In this document: piece after piece, positions 6,214-8,722 of the stretch | Layout of the letters: every line of letters starts with the position of its first letter | Position numbering within the stretch: position 1 is the first letter of the stretch | Assembly (NCBI GenBank): GCA_021159955.1 | Contig: JAGHDJ010000061.1 | Coordinates: forward strand, 1-8,722 | DNA: 8,722 nt | Direction: 5' to 3' | From: Dehalococcoidia bacterium | Lineage (GTDB): Bacteria > Chloroflexota > Dehalococcoidia > UBA2247 | Notes under the pieces: generated by a model | What the model saw: the letters and a program-made list of their open reading frames with translations, nothing else | Told to the model about the DNA's origin: nothing | Databases searched by the model: none | Program-made: the position numbers and the translations under genes

Positions 6214-7953
6214 ATGACTATAAATATTCTGCCCCCCGATGTTTCATCTAAGATTGCCGCTGGTGAGGTGGTGGAGAGGCCTGCTTCTGTGGTGAAGGAG
6301 CTGGTGGAAAATTCTCTGGATGCGGGGGCATCTCGGATTGTGATTGAGGTTCGTGGAGGTGGTGTAAACTTTATCAGTATATCGGATAATGGTACAGGGA
6401 TACCTTTTTCCGATATGGAGAATGCCTTTCATAGATACGCTACGAGTAAGATAGAAACATTTGCGGATTTAGAGAGCGTGAAAACGCTGGGTTTTCGCGG
6501 GGAAGCCTTGCACACTATTGCCTCAGTAGCGCAGGTTGACCTTGTGACCTGTGATAGTGACAACGATAGTGTCGGCTCTTATATTTTACTCAGGGGTGGT
6601 GTGGTGGAGAAAAAAGGCAGACGTGGACACCCTCGGGGAAGCACGATTATCGTTCGGGATTTATTTCGTGAAATCCCTGCCCGCCTTAAGTTTCTCAAAT
6701 CAACAGCTACTGAGAATAGTCATATCGTTAATGTTGTTACCAGGCAAAGCTTTGCTTTTCCCAATGTCCGCTTCACTCTTTTTGTTGATGGCAAAGCGGT
6801 GTTGCGCACTTCCGGTAATGGCGTCTTGCGGGACGTCCTGTCTGAAGTATATGGCTGGAAAATTGCTCAGGCAATGCTGGAAGTAGGTGCTGACAAAATG
6901 GAGGGTCAAGATGCTGTTCCCAGAGTTAGGGGATTGGTAAGTCCTCCTGACATAAGTCGTGCCAGTCGCAGGCAACTCAATTTTTTTGTTAATAAGCGAT
7001 GGGTGCGTAATGCTATGCTGGCTAGAGCCGTTGAAGAAGCATATCATGGGTTGTTAATGGTGGGGAGGCGCCCTCTTGCCGTTATTGATATATCAATTCC
7101 ACCACGTGATATTGATATTAATGTTCACCCTACAAAATCTGAGGTTAAGTTTAGTCACGAGCAGTCCCTCTTTGGCACGGTGCGTGGCGTTATACGGCAG
7201 GTTGTCATGGAGCAGTCAAGAGCGCAGCTACCTGAAGTTACAGCACCTTTTGCTTTTCAGCCTAAGTATTCTGGTTCAGGGTCAGGTGACATTGAGGGGT
7301 ATTCGTTACGGGACAGTGTAGGAGAAGAATTGCAAAATTCTCCTCCAGATGGCGGAGCTGGCTCTGGCTTTCCCATTATGCGTGTCATTGGGCAGATGGC
7401 TAATGCCTATATTATTACTGAAGGCGGCAATGGGTTGTATCTAGTTGACCAGCATGCTGCGCATGAAAGGGTCCTCTTTGAACAAATACAGGAGCAGAGA
7501 GCTAATCATAAATTAGAGGTGCAGGGACTTCTGGAACCCATAATGCTTGAGCTTGATATCCGTCAGGAACAACTTATGAAACTTAGAGGGACGACATTAA
7601 CTCAATTTGGTTTTTCCATTGAGCACTTTGGTGGCAGGGCATATCTGGTAAGGGCGATACCTGCAGTTATCCAACATGTAAAGCTTTCCATGGTAATAGG
7701 TGACATAATGGATGTCCTTGATGGAGAAAGTTCCCCGCAAGTCCGTGAGGAAGGTATAACCATATCACTTGCCTGTCACGGGGCAGTCAGAGCAGGGAAA
7801 ATATTGAGTCTTGAGGAAATGCGAAGTTTGATACGCCAGTTGGAGCAGTCAAATATGCCACGCACCTGTCCTCATGGCAGACCAACTATGATTTATTTCA
7901 GTTCTAGTCAATTGGCAAAAGAATTCGGTAGAACAAACCCCGTCTCTCGTTAA
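6214..7953 (+). CDS. mutL: DNA mismatch repair protein MutL, endonuclease type
   Basis: A 579-residue mismatch repair factor that links MutS recognition of a mispair to strand incision and excision. The N-terminal GHKL ATPase is complete: N-box KELVENSLDAGA (29-39, with E29 and N33), motif II SDNGTGIP (57-64), ATSK (76-79) and the MutL signature LGFRGEAL (92-99). The transducer domain follows with NVHPTKSEVKF near 303-313. A short Gly/Ser/Pro-rich linker (about 340-385) leads to the C-terminal dimerisation and nuclease domain, which has DQHAAHERVLFE (412-423), ACHGAVRAG (520-528) and CPHGRP (552-557). These metal-binding motifs mark the nicking type of MutL found in bacteria lacking MutH. An in-frame TGA immediately precedes the ATG at 6214, so that start is fixed, although the ribosome binding site is weak (TGGAATTG). 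No mutS is in view. It is followed by an EndoIII gene 16 bp downstream. Confidence 0.98.
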   Translation: MTINILPPDVSSKIAAGEVVERPASVVKELVENSLDAGASRIVIEVRGGGVNFISISDNGTGIPFSDMENAFHRYATSKIETFADLESVKTLGFRGEALHTIASVAQVDLVTCDSDNDSVGSYILLRGGVVEKKGRRGHPRGSTIIVRDLFREIPARLKFLKSTATENSHIVNVVTRQSFAFPNVRFTLFVDGKAVLRTSGNGVLRDVLSEVYGWKIAQAMLEVGADKMEGQDAVPRVRGLVSPPDISRASRRQLNFFVNKRWVRNAMLARAVEEAYHGLLMVGRRPLAVIDISIPPRDIDINVHPTKSEVKFSHEQSLFGTVRGVIRQVVMEQSRAQLPEVTAPFAFQPKYSGSGSGDIEGYSLRDSVGEELQNSPPDGGAGSGFPIMRVIGQMANAYIITEGGNGLYLVDQHAAHERVLFEQIQEQRANHKLEVQGLLEPIMLELDIRQEQLMKLRGTTLTQFGFSIEHFGGRAYLVRAIPAVIQHVKLSMVIGDIMDVLDGESSPQVREEGITISLACHGAVRAGKILSLEEMRSLIRQLEQSNMPRTCPHGRPTMIYFSSSQLAKEFGRTNPVSR

Positions 7954-7969
7954 ATGTTGAAGTTTTTAC

Positions 7970-8650
7970 TTGAGGATAGTGGATTTGGCTAAATTAGAAG
8001 CCAAAGCTTTGCGCGAGATTGTGATGATTCTCTCTCAAAACTATGGTTATAGCGAGTGGTGGAAGGAATATACGCCATTTGAGACACTGGTGTGCATAAT
8101 TTTATCTCAGAGGACCTATTGGAAGAACGTTGATTATGCTATGAGGGAATTTACTCGACGGTTTAACGACATTAAATCTGTGGCACAGGCGGACATAGAG
8201 GATATAGAAGAGGCTATTAAGCCCGCTGGATTTTACCATACCAGGGCATCTGGAATAAAAAAACTTGCTCTGAGTATAGCGAATAAGTATAATGGCACTT
8301 TAGATGACATAACTAATTTGACATATGTGAAAGCACGGCAGGAACTGCTCTCACTGAAGGGGATTGGGCGCAAGACCGCTGATGTTTTTCTTATGGCGTT
8401 GAAAGAGTCTCCTGTTATTCCCATAGATGTCCATATCTTTCGCATAATGCGTCGGCTCGGAATGACGGATGGACGAGAGGGATATGATGCTTTAAGAGCC
8501 AGAATGGAGTCACTGATACCACCTGCTGAACGGAAGAGGGGACATATGACCTTGATTGAGTTTGGCAGGGAAACCTGTCATGCTCGTAATCCCAGATGTG
8601 ACGAATGTCCCATAGCAGATTATTGTCATAGTGATGACAAGAGATTGTAA
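7970..8650 (+). CDS. nth: endonuclease III-like DNA glycosylase/AP lyase (HhH-GPD, 4Fe-4S)
   Basis: A 226-residue bifunctional base-excision repair enzyme of the Nth family, expected to remove oxidised pyrimidines and cut the resulting abasic site. The helix-hairpin-helix LLSLKGIGRKTAD (127-138) contains the catalytic lysine K135. The catalytic aspartate is D153 in PIDVHIFR. The 4Fe-4S loop C-x6-C-x2-C-x5-C is intact at C203, C210, C213 and C219. The segment ILSQRTYWKNV (44-54) replaces the bacterial LSAQATD-type sequence and resembles archaeal members, so the exact base specificity is open. The start is uncertain: the longest frame uses TTG at 7970, but TTG at 7985 has a better Shine-Dalgarno (GAGGA, 8-base spacer) and would remove five residues. 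Residue numbers here count from 7970. It lies 16 bp after mutL, almost certainly co-transcribed as a repair pair. Confidence 0.93.
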   Translation: MRIVDLAKLEAKALREIVMILSQNYGYSEWWKEYTPFETLVCIILSQRTYWKNVDYAMREFTRRFNDIKSVAQADIEDIEEAIKPAGFYHTRASGIKKLALSIANKYNGTLDDITNLTYVKARQELLSLKGIGRKTADVFLMALKESPVIPIDVHIFRIMRRLGMTDGREGYDALRARMESLIPPAERKRGHMTLIEFGRETCHARNPRCDECPIADYCHSDDKRL

Positions 8651-8673
8651 TTTTTCAGGGAAATATATCCGGA

Positions 8674-8722
8674 TTATTCATGTCTCAAGGCATCAATGGG
8701 ATTTAGTCGGGCTGCTCTGTTG
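8674..8722 (-). CDS. C-terminal end of a probable MacB/FtsX-type ABC transporter permease (partial)
   Basis: Only the last 15 codons and the TAA stop are inside the window. They read NRAARLNPIDALRHE, which matches the very common C-terminal ending of FtsX-like/MacB permeases (pattern P-A-x-x-A-x-x-L-x-P-I-E-A-L-R-x-E). The gene converges on the EndoIII gene, with 23 bp between the two stop codons and no clear terminator in that gap. The assignment rests on this short tail alone. Confidence 0.6.
   Translation of the reverse strand, partial: NRAARLNPIDALRHE

Noticed and set aside
8651..8673. Bidirectional terminator between the EndoIII gene and the converging permease gene
   Set aside because: Only an imperfect GGAAATATATCC near-palindrome is present, AT-rich and without a GC stem, so it cannot be supported.

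Overview
The window reads as a piece of a bacterial chromosome of moderate GC content. It falls into two functional blocks that diverge from a 455-bp intergenic region (5759-6213). The lineage is not proven by anything here. The Ala/Pro/Thr-rich linker directly behind the lipobox of the binding lipoprotein resembles lipoproteins of Chloroflexota (Dehalococcoidia-like genomes). The endonuclease-active type of MutL and an EndoIII with an archaeal-looking LSQRT segment would fit an anaerobic sediment or subsurface bacterium. This placement is inference.

Left block, minus strand, read right to left from 5758 past the left edge: a tripartite TRAP transporter (substrate-binding lipoprotein dctP, small permease dctQ, large permease dctM), then a metal-dependent cyclase/hydrolase (kynurenine formamidase / isatin hydrolase type), a beta-keto acid cleavage enzyme (BKACE, DUF849), and a metallo-beta-lactamase-fold hydrolase of the N-acyl homoserine lactonase type whose C-terminus is cut by the window edge. 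All six genes point the same way with gaps of 17, 1, 105, 53 and 122 bp, so they look like one catabolic operon. The transporter would import an organic acid or similar small solute, one or both metallohydrolases would open a ring, lactone or amide, and BKACE would combine a beta-keto acid with acetyl-CoA to give acetoacetate and a shorter acyl-CoA. The substrate cannot be read from the sequence. This combination is the best candidate for an undescribed pathway in the window. A 13-bp inverted repeat (one mismatch) sits in the largest internal gap, between dctM and the cyclase gene, and ends directly at that gene's ribosome binding site.

Intergenic region: no gene, but three separate dyad-symmetric elements (5965-5994, 6001-6025, 6069-6107), a possible leftward promoter inside the third, and a good sigma70-type promoter for mutL at 6144-6172.

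Right block, plus strand: mutL, complete with ATPase and endonuclease motifs, followed 16 bp later by an endonuclease III-like glycosylase with an intact catalytic Lys/Asp pair and 4Fe-4S cluster. This is a two-gene DNA repair unit. At the extreme right, the last 15 codons of a minus-strand gene look like the C-terminus of a MacB/FtsX-type ABC transporter permease converging on the repair genes. I saw no RNA genes, insertion sequences or CRISPR arrays.
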